Below the pieces are notes generated by a model. The model was given only the letters and a program-made list of their open reading frames with translations. It had not been told where the DNA came from and searched no databases. 54,856 bases of DNA from Hyphococcus sp. (GTDB taxonomy: Bacteria; Pseudomonadota; Alphaproteobacteria; Caulobacterales; Parvularculaceae), in assembly GCA_013002535.1 (NCBI GenBank), contig JABDJK010000067.1:1-54856 (forward strand), read 5' to 3'. This document shows positions 23,287 through 32,549 of this stretch, piece by piece (the first letter of the stretch is position 1; the number at the start of each line of letters is the position of its first letter). The position numbers were made by a program, and so were the translations under genes.

Positions 23287-26031
23287 GTGACGCCACCTGA
23301 CCCCGCGACCGCTCAAAAACAAGCGGCCGCTGACATCGCATCCGATACGCCAGAGGATGCGGCCGCGATCGACGCCAATTTTAAAGATGCGCCGCGCCCG
23401 CCGACGCCTGAAGAAATCGTCGCCATGATGGACGAGGCCGCGGAAAGCCATCGCGATCAAAAAGGCCCAATCGGCGATGAAATTTTACCGGGCGGCGAGG
23501 TCGATCATGGATCCGGCGCTGCGTCTTTCTGGATATTGTGGGCTTGCATTTTCTCCGGCCTCGCCGCCGTCGGTTATTTCATTTTAACGACCCGGCAGGG
23601 CGATACAGCTGCTCTCATTATCGGCGGGCTAGTAACACTTTTCGCCGCGGCCTTCATCTTCGCGGCAACGACCAGAAATTCATCGCCGTTGCTGCTCGCT
23701 GGCGCCATGATGCGGCGGGCTGGCGGCAAACCCGCCGGCCAGGCGGCGGAGCTCGCCGGGGCCGAAATCTTAAGCGCCCTTGGCCTTGCTGAGCGCGTCC
23801 TGGACGCTGACGTCGACGCCTGCCTTGTAACCCGTCGCGATGGCGTCGTGACCTATGCCAATCGCGCCTATTTTGATCTCGCGAAAAACGCCGGCGTCAT
23901 GGGGCCGGCCGGATTGCCGCCGCGCATCGATAGGCTGTTCGCCCAGCAAGGCGCCGAAGCCACAAAAGTCTTCCGGTTGTGTCGTGCGGCGAAAAGCGCA
24001 GCCCCCGCCGACGAAACAATCTTTCAGGTAATGGGGATTGCCGATGGCGGCGTCCGGCGCCGGTTTCATGTCAGTGTCAGGCCTATACGCGGAAGTGATG
24101 AGCACGTCGCCTGGCGCTTGCGGGAAATGCCGGCCGAGGAGGAAGAACATGATGTTCTCGCCGCCGCTTACGCCGATTTTCCACATCCTGTGTTTGCCAT
24201 TGAAAAATCCGGACAAATCGCCTGGGCCAATGCCGCTTTGCGCGAAGAGCTTGGCGTTGATCGAGGCGGTTTGCGCCATATCGATGATTTTATTCTGGGT
24301 GAAACGAGCGAATTGGTGCGCGCGCTCTGGCGACTTGACGGCGCCCGCATCGATGCGCTGGTCAGGCGGAAAAACGCCGATCCGATAGAGGCGCAGATTT
24401 CAGCCTTTCGCCGCGGCGGCGTCGGCGAGGGGTTCGCCTGCGTTCAACTGGGCGTCACCGCCGTTGCCGAAGACGTTAAGGACATCTCGCTTTCTGGCGA
24501 CATCGCCGAGTCGCCATTCGGTATCGCTATTGTCGACGGCGAATTAAATCGCGACGGCAGAATTCACGCTGCTAACAAAGCGTTTGCGAAATCATTCGGA
24601 TCGGCAAAACAAAACGCGCCGCTTTCGCGTATGTTGCCCCAGGAAACGCTGGAAGACCTTGCGCGGGAAACGAAAAAGAAATCGCGTCCCACGGGCGGGT
24701 TGCCAGCCGTTGAAACTGAAATCGAGACAGACGGCCAACAACGCACCTATGCGATTTTCCCGCGGCCGGTTAAACGCAAACGCGGTTCCTATGGCGCGCG
24801 CCGCACGCTGCTCTATTCCGTTGATATTACGGATCGCAAACGCATGGAGGAGGAAACCGGTCAGGACCAGCGCCTGCGCGGCATCGGCGAACTGGCCAGC
24901 AAGGTCGCCCATGATTTCAACAACTATTTGCAGGTTGTGCTCGGCCACACGGAACGCTTGATGTTGAAACATCCCGCGGGCGACCCTGCTTATCAGGAAC
25001 TTGTGCAGATCCGCGAAAATGCCCAGCGCGCGGCGAATACTACGAAGCAACTCCTGGCGTTTTCCCGCAAACAGACCCTGAAAAGCGAAGTGCTGTCGAT
25101 TACCGAAGTTCTGCAGGATTTTTCACGGTTCCTGACCCGCGCCATTGGCGAAAAAGTCAGCCTTGATCTGATCAATGGCCGCGGCCTGGCGCCGGTAAAG
25201 GTCGACCGTCATCAACTTGAAACGGCGATTATGAATCTCGCCGTCAATGCGCGAGACGCCATGGGCGCGGCGGGCGGTAAATTAACAATCCGCACAACCG
25301 CGTTGAGCGCTGAAGACATATCTGCGTTTGGGCGCAAAGATCTTGCCGAAAATGATCATGTCCTGATTGAAATTTCCGACACCGGCCCTGGCGTTCCGAA
25401 AGATATTGCTGATAAAATCTTTGAGCCGTTTTTCACGACGAAAGACGCCGGAAAGGGGACGGGCCTCGGCCTTTCCACTGTATACGGATCAATTAAACAA
25501 ATGGGCGGCGCCATCGCCCTTGAGAGCGATGCGGGGAAAGGCGCAATATTCAAAATATTCCTGCAAGCGCATGATGGGGCCGAAGATTCAGATACTGATA
25601 TGGCGCCGGCGCCTTCGAAAGCTCCGGTCGCGGCGCCTACTGATCTTACCGGCGCGGGCCGCATCCTGATTGTCGAGGACGAAACGCCGGTGCGGACCTT
25701 TGTCGTCGCGACGCTCACCGATTGCGGCTACGAGGTCGTCGAAGCCGAAGACGGCGAAGATGCGCTGGAAATCCTGGAAGAGGACGGCGCCGATTTTGAT
25801 CTCGTTCTCTCAGACGTCATGATGAATGTCCTTGACGGTCCGGCGTTTGTGAAACAGGCGCGCGAACAGTTTGATCTTGAGTCAAAAATAATATTCATGT
25901 CGGCCTATGCCGAAGAAGCCGTGCGCGATGATCTCGACATGGTCAAGGACGCCGGATACATACAAAAACCTTTTACAGTCAAAGGGTTAGCGGCGCAGGT
26001 GAAGCTGGCGTTGACGCCAGAAGATGAGTAG
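23287..26031 (+). CDS. cckA: CckA-type hybrid histidine kinase
   Basis: Protein of 914 residues, the cell-cycle kinase at the head of the CckA-ChpT-CtrA relay. An acidic N-terminal tail (about 1-75) is followed by two membrane helices (about 78-98 and 103-123), PAS-like regions (about 160-500), a HisKA with the CckA signature AHDFNNYLQVVLGHTE (phospho-acceptor His542), HATPase (TGPGVPKDIADKIFEPFFTTK; GKGTGLGLSTVYG) and a receiver domain with Asp843 (LVLSDVMMN). It starts with GTG, preceded by AAGGA. Its place beside flagellar export genes is, as I recall, also seen in Caulobacter. No PleC/DivJ-type gene is nearby. Confidence 0.9.
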   Translation: MTPPDPATAQKQAAADIASDTPEDAAAIDANFKDAPRPPTPEEIVAMMDEAAESHRDQKGPIGDEILPGGEVDHGSGAASFWILWACIFSGLAAVGYFILTTRQGDTAALIIGGLVTLFAAAFIFAATTRNSSPLLLAGAMMRRAGGKPAGQAAELAGAEILSALGLAERVLDADVDACLVTRRDGVVTYANRAYFDLAKNAGVMGPAGLPPRIDRLFAQQGAEATKVFRLCRAAKSAAPADETIFQVMGIADGGVRRRFHVSVRPIRGSDEHVAWRLREMPAEEEEHDVLAAAYADFPHPVFAIEKSGQIAWANAALREELGVDRGGLRHIDDFILGETSELVRALWRLDGARIDALVRRKNADPIEAQISAFRRGGVGEGFACVQLGVTAVAEDVKDISLSGDIAESPFGIAIVDGELNRDGRIHAANKAFAKSFGSAKQNAPLSRMLPQETLEDLARETKKKSRPTGGLPAVETEIETDGQQRTYAIFPRPVKRKRGSYGARRTLLYSVDITDRKRMEEETGQDQRLRGIGELASKVAHDFNNYLQVVLGHTERLMLKHPAGDPAYQELVQIRENAQRAANTTKQLLAFSRKQTLKSEVLSITEVLQDFSRFLTRAIGEKVSLDLINGRGLAPVKVDRHQLETAIMNLAVNARDAMGAAGGKLTIRTTALSAEDISAFGRKDLAENDHVLIEISDTGPGVPKDIADKIFEPFFTTKDAGKGTGLGLSTVYGSIKQMGGAIALESDAGKGAIFKIFLQAHDGAEDSDTDMAPAPSKAPVAAPTDLTGAGRILIVEDETPVRTFVVATLTDCGYEVVEAEDGEDALEILEEDGADFDLVLSDVMMNVLDGPAFVKQAREQFDLESKIIFMSAYAEEAVRDDLDMVKDAGYIQKPFTVKGLAAQVKLALTPEDE

Positions 26032-26076
26032 TCTTTCAGCGGCTTTGGCTTAGCCGGCGCAAAGGAAAATTGATAA

Positions 26077-26781
26077 ATGCGGCAAGTCGTGTTCGATTTA
26101 GAAACCACCGGTTTCAAGTTTTCCGAAGGCCACCGGATCGTCGAGATTGGCGCCATCGAATTGATGAACGGCGCCGTCACCGGGAAAAGTTTCCATATTT
26201 ATGTAAACCCCGAACGCGACATGCCGGAGGGCGCGTTCAAGATACATGGGCTCTCCGCCGCATTCCTGGCGGATAAGCCTCTGTTTACGGATGAAGAAGC
26301 CGCGCCCGCTTTCTGCGCGTTTGTTGGCGACGCAGAATTGATTGCGCATAACGGCGTTTCATTTGATTTGCCGTTTCTTCAAGCCGAGCTAAAAGTGGCG
26401 GATCTTCCGCTTCTGGAGAACAAGCTTTTTGACACGCTTCATTTCGCCCGCCGCAAATTTCCGGGCGCGCCGGCAAGCCTTGATGCGCTTTGTTCACGCT
26501 TCGGCATTGACACCAAACAGCGCGAACGAGACGGTCATGGCGCGCTTCTCGACAGTCGCCTGCTCGCCGAGGTCTATATTGAGCTAACCGGCGGCGCCCA
26601 GGCCGGTTTTGATCTCGCCCATAGGTCTGACGCAGAGGAAGAGACGGAAAAGCGCGATGACGTCGCGACGCGCCCAACCGGCAGGCCAGCGCCATTGCCG
26701 GCGCGCATCAGCGATGATGAACGTGCGGCGCATGCGGCATTTATCAAAGAGCTCGGCGAAAATTGTTTGTGGCGGCAGTAG
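26077..26781 (+). CDS. dnaQ: DnaQ-like 3'-5' exonuclease (Pol III epsilon type)
   Basis: Protein of 234 residues in the DEDDh exonuclease family, which proofreads DNA synthesis. Exo I is FDLETTG (Asp7, Glu9), Exo II is AHNGVSFDLPFL (Asp97), and Exo III is DGHGALLDSRLLAEVY (His154, Asp159). It has the usual C-terminal tail (about 185-234) that in epsilon subunits binds the polymerase. The neighbour secB on the opposite strand and the following genes match the conserved alphaproteobacterial order in which dnaQ is found, supporting this identity over a generic exonuclease. Confidence 0.88.
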   Translation: MRQVVFDLETTGFKFSEGHRIVEIGAIELMNGAVTGKSFHIYVNPERDMPEGAFKIHGLSAAFLADKPLFTDEEAAPAFCAFVGDAELIAHNGVSFDLPFLQAELKVADLPLLENKLFDTLHFARRKFPGAPASLDALCSRFGIDTKQRERDGHGALLDSRLLAEVYIELTGGAQAGFDLAHRSDAEEETEKRDDVATRPTGRPAPLPARISDDERAAHAAFIKELGENCLWRQ

Positions 26782-26791
26782 CCAGAAACAC

Positions 26792-27286
26792 TTAAGCCGC
26801 GCCGCCTTCGCCCGCCTGGCCCTGTTCACGATTGCGCAGATAAATGCCCATAAAATCGATCGGTTCGAGCATCAGAGGCGGAAAATTTCCGTTTCTGGTC
26901 GCGTCGGAAACGATCTGGCGCATGAATGGAAATAACAGCCGCGGACACTCAACCAGCATCGCAACTTCAAGCTGATCGCGCGGCAGGTTTTTGATTTCGA
27001 ACACGCCGGCGTAGGATGTCTCGACAATGAATACAGCCTCAGCGTCGCGCGCCGCTTTCGCCTGCACGGACAATTCCACTTCGTATTGGTCCCGACCCAG
27101 AGTGCGGCCCTGCACGTCGACATTGACGTCGATTTTCGGCGCCGTCGTGGACTGGAAGCTGTTCGGCGCGTGCGGGCTCTCGAAAGATAAATCCTTGAGA
27201 TACTGCGCCATAACGACAAACGTTGGTGGATTTGCCGGATCGATAGCGCCGGCGGCGGCGCCATTGTTTTCAGGAGTTTGTGTCAT
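26792..27286 (-). CDS. secB: Protein-export chaperone SecB
   Basis: Protein of 164 residues, a cytosolic tetrameric chaperone that keeps preproteins unfolded and hands them to SecA. FVVMAQYLKDLSFESPHAP, a VDVQGR strand, VELSVQAKA, YAGVFEIKNLP, and ECPRLLFPFMRQIVSDATRNGNFPPLMLEPIDF are family signatures. The C-terminus (GQAGEGGAA) lacks strong basic residues. It is convergent with dnaQ (10-base gap). The tail-to-head distance to fxsA upstream is about 100 bases, on the same strand. Confidence 0.95.
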   Translation of the reverse strand: MTQTPENNGAAAGAIDPANPPTFVVMAQYLKDLSFESPHAPNSFQSTTAPKIDVNVDVQGRTLGRDQYEVELSVQAKAARDAEAVFIVETSYAGVFEIKNLPRDQLEVAMLVECPRLLFPFMRQIVSDATRNGNFPPLMLEPIDFMGIYLRNREQGQAGEGGAA

Positions 27287-27388
27287 TTAAGCCCGTCTTC
27301 TGGACGCCCGTTCACCGGTTGTTCCATTCTCTTGAATCAAAGGATCGCGCTCCATACACGGCGCGCGCGAACGCCGCAACCCACCTGG

Positions 27389-27790
27389 TTACGGCCTGTT
27401 TATAGTGATCGTCGCGTTGCCTTTATCTATTCGGCGTTTGATCGCCCGCATCGCCATTCGGCCGATAACGCGCCGGATTGGCGGGGTCAGCAGGCAAAAG
27501 CCGATAAAGTCGGTCAAAAAACCTGGCGTCATCAGAAACGGCGCTGCAACCACAAGCAAAGCGCCGTCGACCGCAGAATCAACGGGCGGGCGGCCTTCGT
27601 TAAGGTCTTTGCGCGCAGTATTTAGCGCCGCAGCGCCCTGCATACGGATGATCGCGCCGCCGAGGATCGCTGTGCCCAGACATGCGGCGATGACCGGCCA
27701 TATGCCAAACGCATCGCCGGCGCTTAACAGGACATAAATTTCCGCGATCGGAATGAGGAAGAATAAGGCGACGATTATCAGAAAGATCAT
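27389..27790 (-). CDS. fxsA: FxsA-family membrane protein
   Basis: Protein of 133 residues. FFLIPIAEIYVLLSAG is the characteristic N-terminal helix; GTAILGGAIIRMQGAAALNTARKDLNEGR and APFLMTPGFLTDFIGFCLLTPPIRR follow the family pattern of two further membrane segments and a basic end. FxsA was named for suppressing phage T7 exclusion by the F plasmid in E. coli; its ordinary role is unclear. It diverges from the Tim44-domain gene across 82 bases, an arrangement conserved in alphaproteobacteria. Confidence 0.93.
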   Translation of the reverse strand: MIFLIIVALFFLIPIAEIYVLLSAGDAFGIWPVIAACLGTAILGGAIIRMQGAAALNTARKDLNEGRPPVDSAVDGALLVVAAPFLMTPGFLTDFIGFCLLTPPIRRVIGRMAMRAIKRRIDKGNATITINRP

Positions 27791-27872
27791 GATGGGGTGT
27801 TATCCGAAATTTGATCCCTATATAGGGCTCGCATGTTCAAATTTAAGTAATATTCGCCTAAGACAATACACT

Positions 27873-28514
27873 ATGGATCCAGTCTTGCTCATTCTCGCCG
27901 TGATTACGGCATTTATCCTGTTCCGGCTTTTTTCGGTCATGGGCACGCGAACCGGTCACGAACATAGCCACGATATTGAGGCGCCGGAACGCCAATCATC
28001 ACGCGATCAACCCTATCAGAATAATGACGCCTCCGAGGCTGACGCGCCGCCCGCGCCGACGCCAGTTTCGACCAATGCTCGTAAGCTGCGCGATGCGGAT
28101 CCGGAGTTCGATGAGGGCATGTATCTTGAAGGCGCACGCGGCGCCTATGAAATGATCGTCGAAGCGTTCACGTCAGGCGATTTGCGCTCAATCCGGCAAT
28201 ATATTTCTGATGACGTTTATGAAGCCTTCAAACAGGCTGTTATTGCACGTGATGACGCTGGCCATACTTCAGAACTTAAATTCGTTGGAATTGAACACGC
28301 CGCAATCGTAAACAGCGAAGTTGATGACACTACAATGTCCGCGACGACCGAGTTTTCTTCAAACCAGGTCCGCGTTACCCGCAACGCCGACGGCGAGGTG
28401 GTTGAAGGCGACCCTAATCGCATTGACCTCGTCAAAGATCGCTGGGTGTTCTCGCGAAAACGCGGCAGCCGCGATCCAAACTGGATTTTGACTGCGACCA
28501 GCGGCGGCGAGTAA
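27873..28514 (+). CDS. Tim44-domain membrane-associated protein
   Basis: Protein of 213 residues. One N-terminal membrane helix (about 3-22) is followed by a polar linker (about 25-68) and a Tim44-like domain (about 70-210): YLEGARGAYEMIVEAFTSGDLRSIRQYISDDVYEAF, then VKDRWVFSRKRGSRDPNWILTAT. It is the bacterial relative (TimA) of the mitochondrial import protein Tim44 and probably works at the inner membrane; its exact role in bacteria is not settled. ATG 27873 starts the helix; an in-frame start upstream would overlap fxsA and is rejected. mltA follows after 40 bases. Confidence 0.9.
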   Translation: MDPVLLILAVITAFILFRLFSVMGTRTGHEHSHDIEAPERQSSRDQPYQNNDASEADAPPAPTPVSTNARKLRDADPEFDEGMYLEGARGAYEMIVEAFTSGDLRSIRQYISDDVYEAFKQAVIARDDAGHTSELKFVGIEHAAIVNSEVDDTTMSATTEFSSNQVRVTRNADGEVVEGDPNRIDLVKDRWVFSRKRGSRDPNWILTATSGGE

Positions 28515-28554
28515 ATAGCGGGCTGAGCCTCCGCCGAGACAGGGCGCAATTCAA

Positions 28555-29886
28555 ATGCCAATGAATAGCCGCAATATCCGCTTCGTGTTGTTCGGCATTG
28601 CGATCACATTTGCTGTGTTCGCCATTTTTTATGTTCTAAATCGCACAAAAGAGCCTGAGTTTGGCGACGACGCTTTCCTCGCGCCTGTTATTGCAATTGA
28701 ACTAACGGCGTTTGAGAACATCACCGGATGGGGTGACGACGCCTTAGAAGAAGCGCTGCCAGCCTTCTTGAATTCCTGCACCGTGCTTGGAAAGCGCGAT
28801 CCTGATGAGCCAGCAAACCGCAATGAAAATCTTGGTGAAATTCTGAAAGGGAAGACATTATCGGGCCGCGTTCAAGATTGGTTGGCGCCTTGTGATGCAG
28901 CTGAAGCGCTCACCGAGGTCTCCGGCAAAAGTGCGCGCTCATTTTTTGAGAGTAATTTCCAGCCAGTACACATACTCGCACAACGGACCCCAAAACCAGA
29001 TGGCCCGGCTAAAAACGAACCCACAAGGACATCGAAAAAGGGGAAGTTTACTGGATATTTTGAACCGTCCTATCCGGCTTCCCGCAACAAAACGGACGAA
29101 TTTGATACGCCGTTGTTCGCCCGTCCCGAAAATCTAGTCGATGTCGATCTTGGCGCCTTTCGCAAGGACCTTTCCGGCGAGCGCATCGCCGGGCGCCTCG
29201 AAGGAAACAAACTGGTCCCTTACCCTGATCGGACCAAAATCAACGAAGGCGAGATCGGCGATGTTGCCGAGGTATTGGCGTGGCTAAATCCGAATGATTT
29301 ATTCTTTCTTCAAATTCAGGGGTCGGGACGAATAGAATTTTCCGATGGTGCGGTAAAACGCGTCGGTTATGCCGGTCAGAATGGTCACAAATATACTGCG
29401 ATCGGACGCACGCTAGTTGAGCGCAATGTCATGCCGGTCAAGGACGTCTCAATGCAGTCGATCCGCGAATGGCTAGATAATGCTTCGCATTCGGACGCAC
29501 GCGAATTGAGAGAGGAAAATGCCTCCTATGTATTTTTTCAAGCGCTGGATCACCTCGACGCCAATGATGGCCCGCTGGGCGCTCAAGGCGTGCCGTTGAC
29601 GCCGCTGCGCAGCCTGGCGGTTGACCGGCGCTATCATATGCTAGGCGCGCCCATTTGGGTGTCTATTGACAGCGCTGATGATGATGCCGACGCAATCCGA
29701 AAACTGATGATTGCCCAGGATACCGGCGGCGCAATCCGCGGCCCGGTGCGCGGCGACTTTTTTTGGGGTGCTGGCGCCGACGCGGCGGCGCGGGCCGGCG
29801 AGATGAATGCGGAAGGCGAAATGATTGTTTTTTTGCCAAAGGGCCTGGCGGCAAAACTCACCGGCTCTGAAACGCCAGCGCCATGA
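28555..29886 (+). CDS. mltA: Membrane-bound lytic murein transglycosylase A
   Basis: Protein of 443 residues that cleaves peptidoglycan glycan strands to 1,6-anhydro-muropeptides. An N-terminal membrane helix (about 8-26, no lipobox) is followed by the MltA domain with KGKFTGYFEPSYPAS, PYPDRTKI, and DLFFLQIQGSGRIEF, then the C-terminal 3D domain with VDRRYHMLGAPIWVS, QDTGGAIRGPVRGDFFWG. ATG 28555 or 28561 could be the start. It is coupled to the Smr gene by a 4-base overlap. Anchoring by an uncleaved helix instead of a lipid is usual in this class. Confidence 0.93.
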   Translation: MPMNSRNIRFVLFGIAITFAVFAIFYVLNRTKEPEFGDDAFLAPVIAIELTAFENITGWGDDALEEALPAFLNSCTVLGKRDPDEPANRNENLGEILKGKTLSGRVQDWLAPCDAAEALTEVSGKSARSFFESNFQPVHILAQRTPKPDGPAKNEPTRTSKKGKFTGYFEPSYPASRNKTDEFDTPLFARPENLVDVDLGAFRKDLSGERIAGRLEGNKLVPYPDRTKINEGEIGDVAEVLAWLNPNDLFFLQIQGSGRIEFSDGAVKRVGYAGQNGHKYTAIGRTLVERNVMPVKDVSMQSIREWLDNASHSDARELREENASYVFFQALDHLDANDGPLGAQGVPLTPLRSLAVDRRYHMLGAPIWVSIDSADDDADAIRKLMIAQDTGGAIRGPVRGDFFWGAGADAAARAGEMNAEGEMIVFLPKGLAAKLTGSETPAP

Positions 29887-30422
29887 AATCCCGCACCCTC
29901 ACTGAAAACGAATGGGAATTGTGGCGGCGCACCACGAAGGATGTCGCGCCAATGCAGAACGGCGGCGGCGATACGGTGACGCGTCGAAGCGTCAACCCAA
30001 TTGTTCGAAATCCTGCTGCGACCATGAAACGCGAAACGCTCGGCCAACACAATGTTTTCCAGTCGGGAGACCCGCGTTCTGATCGTCGTGCGGGCCGTGG
30101 CAGAATCGCAATTGACGCAGAATTGGATTTGCACGGACACACGGTCTCAACAGCCGAAGCTACGCTTTACGGCTTTTTACTGAACGCAAAATCCAGAAAG
30201 TATCGATGCGTCTTGGTTATTACAGGAAAGGGGCGAGGCGATGCGCGCAGTTTTAACAACGAGCCGCCGCGGGGTGTTCTGCATCGGCAGGTGCGCAACT
30301 GGATTAACAGCGAGCCCTTTCGCCAGCACATTGCGCGGGCAGCACCCGCCCACCGGCGGCATGGCGGCGACGGCGCCGTCTATATTTTCTTGAAATCCAG
30401 CAGCGGAAGAACGGTTTCTTAG
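29883..30422 (+). CDS. Smr-domain protein
   Basis: Protein of 179 residues. The N-terminal half is polar and likely unstructured; the Smr domain covers about 78-175 with the signatures AELDLHGHTVSTAEATL (LDLHG motif) and VLVITGKGRG (xGxGxG motif; the first residue of the usual HGxG motif is Thr here), ending VYIFLK. Smr domains act as nucleases or bind branched DNA or stalled ribosomes, depending on the family member. ATGA overlap with mltA is part of the conserved alphaproteobacterial order mltA-smr. Confidence 0.9.
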   Translation: MKSRTLTENEWELWRRTTKDVAPMQNGGGDTVTRRSVNPIVRNPAATMKRETLGQHNVFQSGDPRSDRRAGRGRIAIDAELDLHGHTVSTAEATLYGFLLNAKSRKYRCVLVITGKGRGDARSFNNEPPRGVLHRQVRNWINSEPFRQHIARAAPAHRRHGGDGAVYIFLKSSSGRTVS

Positions 30423-30433
30423 AGCTAACGGAT

Positions 30434-32308
30434 TTATCCGTTGAGAATCACTTTCCAGACGACAAACCAAACCAAGAACGCCGGCAAAATGTAGAACGCA
30501 GCAATTCGCGAGAAGCGCACAAACATCGTCTCAACAAAATCCGCGGTCCATTCGGAAACAGCTTCGCTCCACCAACGACGGGCTTTGTGTTTTGGCAGTT
30601 GCGCCTGCTCCGGCTCAAACGGAACGGCCGCGAGCACGGTAACGCCGCGGTTCTTCCAGCGCTGGAATACTTTCTTCAGCGCGCCATTTACGACCGATCC
30701 TCGCAACCGGCGAAAAAGGGCCGAGAATGGTCCGTAACTGAAATCTTCCGGGTCAAACTCAACATCAAGCACCATGGCGGACGGCGCATTGCGCCCGCTG
30801 TCCTCATCCATGCGAACAACCGCATGACGAACGCCATAATTACGCAAGAAATTTTCAACGTCGCCGATCGATGCTGCAGTCCCATCGCGTTTGAACCGGA
30901 ACATCACTCTGACGCCCTGGTGGCCGCGCCCCTGGGCCGACATGAATATGAATGCGGCAACCAAGATCATCGCCGCTAAAACAAGCGCGCCCTGCGCCGT
31001 CAATGAAGCAGGCAACCACGATAAGGCGTTGGCGTCGACTACGCCGGAAATCGCGCCGACCCCATAAAGTCCCACAAGAGCAAGCATAATCGCCGCGGCA
31101 GTCGCCGCAAATCCGAGAATTTTCAAGACGCCGGCGCCGAGCGACATATTGCTGCCCGCGATCGCATTCATGCGCTGGTACCAATAGCGCGTGCGCGCAT
31201 CCGTGGTGCGATATCGGTCCTCGTAAAGGCTGTGATCGGGATTGTTTTCAACGACGAGAAAACGCGTTTTGTCGGGGGCAGCGTCGTCGAAATTATGATC
31301 GATGATCACATAGTCAGAAGACCGCATGGCGACTTCATACGGCAGCACCATGCCGAATAAATTACCTGCCTGACTTTCCGCGCCCAACGAAGAAAAGAAG
31401 CGCGTTTCACCGGTTACGGGGTCAAAGAAAGTATTTGTTTGGCGCGATTGATTCGTCGTTCCGCGCGCAAGTTTCGCCAGCTCACGATGCGGCTCAATCA
31501 TTTGCGCTGTTTCCTGAACCTCAACGCCGATGGCGCGCAACCCGTCTAGCTTTGATTTGCAGCGCCGCGCTGCTTCAGGACCGGCGAAGACACGGTCGAT
31601 GCGGTCGCGAATGAGTTTTTGATCAGACATGTCGATCGGCAGGCCCGCACGCGGCATTTCTGCTTCGTAAGACTTGCCGGGTTCATTGCCGCTTGTAGCG
31701 TCCGTTTCACCCCAAGCCTTGCGCATGCGCCGTTGCAGCGCAGAGAACCCGGTTCCCGGATGCGATGATTGGATCAGATCGTAAAGTTGGGATTCGTGGA
31801 CCGCGAGGCACAGATTGTCTGTCGCCTCAACCTGCTCAACACCAAGAATGGTAAAGAGGCTGCCAATGGCGCGCAGGGTTTCAAAATCATAGCCCGCATA
31901 CGGATTATAAAATGGCACCAGCGCAAAATCTGCGGTCTGGCTTTTGACCGCCATGAGCGCCTGCTCTTTGGTGCGCAAGGGTTGCGGGACATAGGAATTA
32001 TAATCAAATCGGCTGTTTTTGCTCGCGTCGTCATATTCGCGCTCGGTCTGAGCGCCGGTGTAGGTTACACCTCCGTCAGCGACCGTTTTTTCCCGGCGGG
32101 CGCGCTCAATGAAGCGCTCAGTCGCCTGGTAGCCGAACCCGAATTCCTCGCCTGTAAAGGCAACCCGCGCGGGTTGTTTTGGCTTCCCGCGAAACAGTGA
32201 TTTCTTGGGGCTATCCTCAATTTTGGTGGCGAAACGCGGATCCGCATCTTCGGCGAACGCCATCATTGATCGCCGCTTTACACTACTTCTTGCTGCACCG
32301 TCAGCCAT
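30434..32308 (-). CDS. Membrane protein with prephenate-dehydratase-like and ACT-like domains
   Basis: Protein of about 624 residues. The first 380 residues contain pieces in the order of a prephenate dehydratase fold: VAFTGEEFGFGYQATERF (49-67), EQALMAVKSQTADFALVPFYNPYAGYDFETL (115-145) and, after a large insert (about 185-330), KTRFLVVE with the catalytic TRF motif at 348-350. Two membrane helices follow (about 394-419 and 437-457), then a soluble region (VMFRFKRDGTAASIGDVENFLRN ... VLDVEF, 468-518) that resembles an ACT domain, and a final helix (about 600-622). Start uncertain: GTG 32323 or ATG 32308. Activity is unproven. See findings. Confidence 0.6.
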   Translation of the reverse strand: MADGAARSSVKRRSMMAFAEDADPRFATKIEDSPKKSLFRGKPKQPARVAFTGEEFGFGYQATERFIERARREKTVADGGVTYTGAQTEREYDDASKNSRFDYNSYVPQPLRTKEQALMAVKSQTADFALVPFYNPYAGYDFETLRAIGSLFTILGVEQVEATDNLCLAVHESQLYDLIQSSHPGTGFSALQRRMRKAWGETDATSGNEPGKSYEAEMPRAGLPIDMSDQKLIRDRIDRVFAGPEAARRCKSKLDGLRAIGVEVQETAQMIEPHRELAKLARGTTNQSRQTNTFFDPVTGETRFFSSLGAESQAGNLFGMVLPYEVAMRSSDYVIIDHNFDDAAPDKTRFLVVENNPDHSLYEDRYRTTDARTRYWYQRMNAIAGSNMSLGAGVLKILGFAATAAAIMLALVGLYGVGAISGVVDANALSWLPASLTAQGALVLAAMILVAAFIFMSAQGRGHQGVRVMFRFKRDGTAASIGDVENFLRNYGVRHAVVRMDEDSGRNAPSAMVLDVEFDPEDFSYGPFSALFRRLRGSVVNGALKKVFQRWKNRGVTVLAAVPFEPEQAQLPKHKARRWWSEAVSEWTADFVETMFVRFSRIAAFYILPAFLVWFVVWKVILNG

Positions 32309-32549
32309 GGCCGGGCCCCACACTTATCTCCCTCAGACAAGATAGATTACCCTGCTATTAACCGTTGTGAAAGCCCGGCGATAGGAGCTAGGGCGATTGA
32401 CGGGCTTCTGTGCGCAAAGGGCAACGGTCAAAAAGCATCAAATTTGCTTAAATAACTGATAATTAAGACTTTTTTGCGATCGCGGCGCGGCGCTTCAAGA
32501 TCGCGGCGTAAGTCAAATAGATCGCTCGATGCCGTGTTCGCCGATATTG

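Noticed and set aside
27753-27872. Upstream start for the Tim44-domain gene
   Set aside because: It would overlap the divergent fxsA start and precede the natural membrane helix; ATG 27873 is better.
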